From contig JAICPQ010000114.1 in NCBI GenBank assembly GCA_025929745.1, positions 1 to 8,428 on the forward strand: 8,428 nucleotides of DNA. Direction: 5' to 3'. Below are positions 7,087-8,428 of the stretch, in pieces. The translations under genes and the position numbers were made by a program. The notes under the pieces were generated by a model. The model did no database searches and was not told where the DNA came from. It saw only the letters and a program-made list of their open reading frames with translations. Source of the DNA: Burkholderiales bacterium (GTDB lineage: Bacteria; Pseudomonadota; Gammaproteobacteria; Burkholderiales; SG8-39). Each line of letters begins with the position of its first letter. Positions within the stretch are counted from its first letter, which is position 1.

Positions 7087-7532
7087 GCTTCCGGGTACTG
7101 GGAACGAATCACACGAGCTTCACCGTCTCGAATCTTGACCGCACCGTCGCCTTCTTTCGCGACTGCCTCGGTTTCGAGCTGGTTTCCCGCGCGCCGCGCG
7201 ATCCGGCGCTCGTCTCGCGCATCACCGGCGTCGAGAACGCCGATGTGGTCATTGCGTTCCTCAAGGCGCCCGGGCATACGCTCGAGCTCATCGAGTATCG
7301 CTCGCCGGCGACGAAGGCAAGCGTAAAGGCCAGGCCGTGCGACACCGGTTTTGCGCACGTGGCGTTCAACGTCGATGACGCCGCGGCCGCGGCCGAGGCA
7401 GTGCAGCGTTACGGGGTGAAGCCGATCGCGCCGCCCGTCGCGATCGACAAGGGCCCGAACAAGGGACGCAAAGTGGTGTACGTGCGCGATGCCGACGGTG
7501 TGACCCTCGAATTCATCGAGGTCGGAAAATGA
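7083..7532 (+). CDS. VOC (glyoxalase/epimerase-type) metalloprotein
   Basis: This is a single vicinal-oxygen-chelate domain of 149 residues, the usual length for methylmalonyl-CoA epimerase- or glyoxalase-like members. Two beta-alpha-beta-beta-beta modules are recognisable. The first is TNHTSFTVSNLDRTVAFF with CLGFELV. The second is GFAHVAFNVDD with DADGVTLEFIEV. The expected metal quartet is intact: His10, Glu68 (HTLELIEY), His92 and Glu143. The family catalyses epimerisation, isomerisation, ring-cleaving dioxygenation or thiol conjugation, and the sequence does not decide between them. The start is TTG 7083, overlapping the preceding TGA (TTGA) and placed correctly behind GAGGAGG at 7071-7077. 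The stop overlaps the Gfo/Idh gene by 4 bases. In this setting I would expect an epimerase or isomerase acting on a keto- or hydroxy-acid intermediate; that is inference. Confidence 0.87.
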   Translation: MSFRVLGTNHTSFTVSNLDRTVAFFRDCLGFELVSRAPRDPALVSRITGVENADVVIAFLKAPGHTLELIEYRSPATKASVKARPCDTGFAHVAFNVDDAAAAAEAVQRYGVKPIAPPVAIDKGPNKGRKVVYVRDADGVTLEFIEVGK

Positions 7533-8428
7533 GCGAAAGGCGCATCGGGATCATCATGCACGGCGTGACCGGGCGCATGGGGATGAACCAGCACCTCATC
7601 CGCTCCATCCTCGAGATCCGCAAGCAGGGCGGCGTCGCGCTCAAGAACGGCGACCGCGTCATGCCCGATCCCGTCCTGGTGGGCCGCAACGCGGCCAAGG
7701 TCGAGGAGCTCGCGCGCAGGCACCACGTGCAGCGCTGGAGCACCGATCTCGACAAGGCGCTCGCGTCGGCGGACGAGATCTTCTTCGACGCCGCCTCGAC
7801 GCAGCTTCGTCCCAAGCTCCTGAAAAGGGCGATCGCGGCCGGCAAGCACATCTACTGCGAGAAGCCCGTGTCCGTCACGCTCGCGGAGGCGAAGGATTTG
7901 TACGCGGCCGCGAAGAAGGCGAAGGTGAAGCACGGCGTGGTGCAGGACAAGCTCTGGCTGCCCGGGCTGCTCAAGCTGCGCAAACTTCGCGACGACGGGT
8001 TTATCGGCCGTATCCTCTCCGTACGGGGCGAGTTCGGTTACTGGGTGTTCGAGGGCGACCGGGTGCCGGCGCAGCGTCCGTCGTGGAATTACCGGAAGGA
8101 AGACGGCGGCGGCATCATCCTCGACATGCTGTGCCACTGGCGCTACGTCCTGGACAACCTTTTTGGGGAAGTCCAGGCCGTGAGCTGCCTCGGCGCCACG
8201 CACATCCCGTACCGCTGGGACGAGAACGGCAAGAAATACAAGGCCACCGCGGACGACGCGGCGTACGCGACTTTCCTCCTGAAGGGGAACGGCGTCGCGC
8301 ACTTCAACAGCTCCTGGGACGTGCGCGTGCGGCGCGATGACCTGCTGACGCTGCAGGTCGACGGCACGCAGGGCAGCGCCGTGGCGGGACTGCGCAAGTG
8401 CCTGGTGCAAAGTTACGACAAGACGCCC
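7529..8428 (+). CDS. Gfo/Idh/MocA-family oxidoreductase, 3' end cut by the window edge
   Basis: The gene has 300 codons from ATG 7529 to the right edge; the C-terminus, perhaps 60-100 residues, is missing. The Rossmann domain opens with GIIMHGVTGRMG (7-18), a GxxGxxG dinucleotide-binding loop. Glu-Lys-Pro 111-113 in HIYCEKPVSVT is the family hallmark, with the Lys as a catalytic candidate. The C-terminal sheet domain carries GGGIILDMLCHWRYVLDN, with Asp199 and His203 forming the DxxxH pair. Known members oxidise a hydroxyl of sugars, inositols or sugar acids with NAD(P). Two oddities: about 15 extra residues between the first helix and second strand (around 33-47, GGVALKNGDRVMPD), and RPKLL at 94-98 where most members have a His-containing loop. 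A GAGG 7 bases upstream (7518-7521) serves as ribosome binding site, and the start overlaps the VOC stop (ATGA). It belongs to a distinctive, to my knowledge uncharacterised branch. Confidence 0.92.
   Translation, partial: MSERRIGIIMHGVTGRMGMNQHLIRSILEIRKQGGVALKNGDRVMPDPVLVGRNAAKVEELARRHHVQRWSTDLDKALASADEIFFDAASTQLRPKLLKRAIAAGKHIYCEKPVSVTLAEAKDLYAAAKKAKVKHGVVQDKLWLPGLLKLRKLRDDGFIGRILSVRGEFGYWVFEGDRVPAQRPSWNYRKEDGGGIILDMLCHWRYVLDNLFGEVQAVSCLGATHIPYRWDENGKKYKATADDAAYATFLLKGNGVAHFNSSWDVRVRRDDLLTLQVDGTQGSAVAGLRKCLVQSYDKTP

Noticed and set aside
7380..7398. Repetitive GCGGCC run in the VOC gene
   Set aside because: It encodes an Ala-rich helix (AAAAAEA) typical of this position in the fold and is not a separate repeat element.
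7529..7600. Gfo/Idh N-terminus resembling dihydrodipicolinate reductase (GVTGRMG)
   Set aside because: The later EKP motif, the DxxxH pair and the length fit Gfo/Idh/MocA. The DapB signature around its catalytic His is not seen.
7409..8410. Long open frame on the minus strand (333 residues) opposite the VOC and Gfo/Idh genes
   Set aside because: The opposite strand encodes two recognisable families with catalytic motifs; the antisense product has no motif and shadow-like composition.

Overview
The window is GC-rich DNA (bacterial) packed with genes, with strong G/C preference at third codon positions. I read it as a Pseudomonadota chromosome, most likely Betaproteobacteria of the Burkholderiales type. 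That group is known for large numbers of tripartite tricarboxylate transporters (TTT/Bug family), and one complete tctCBA set is present here. The taxonomic call is inference. No rRNA, tRNA, insertion sequence, CRISPR array or phage gene is visible, and no gene-free stretch exceeds about 40 bases.

Layout. A NitT/TauT-type ABC permease runs leftward from 628 and leaves the window, so it is incomplete. Rightward from 627 or 645 comes a tight run of nine genes: ABC ATPase (to 1403), TetR-type regulator (1400-2020), TTT binding protein TctC (2022-3017), TctB (3014-3454), TctA (3457-4947), a xylose-isomerase-like TIM-barrel protein (4928-5761), an enolase-superfamily enzyme of muconate-lactonizing type (5758-7086), a VOC metalloprotein (7083-7532), and a Gfo/Idh/MocA oxidoreductase (7529 to the right edge, incomplete). 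Every junction overlaps (4 or 20 bases) or has a gap of only 1-2 bases, as expected for a single translationally coupled operon.

Regulation. The divergent junction holds a conspicuous AT-rich patch. It contains two nearly identical 14-base palindromes in tandem (629-642 and 647-660), which I propose as the operator for the TetR regulator encoded two genes in. The patch also covers the start codons of both divergent genes, neither of which has a visible ribosome binding site.

How the genes may work together. The TTT system should import a carboxylate from the periplasm. The enolase-superfamily enzyme has the complete metal-binding and lysine set needed to remove a proton next to a carboxylate. 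The TIM-barrel protein has the metal residues of ketose epimerases/isomerases, the Gfo/Idh enzyme would oxidise or reduce a hydroxyl/keto group with NAD(P), and the VOC protein has a full metal site. The set looks like an inducible uptake-and-catabolism operon for a hydroxylated or sugar-like acid. I do not recognise it as a characterised pathway, and the substrate is unknown.
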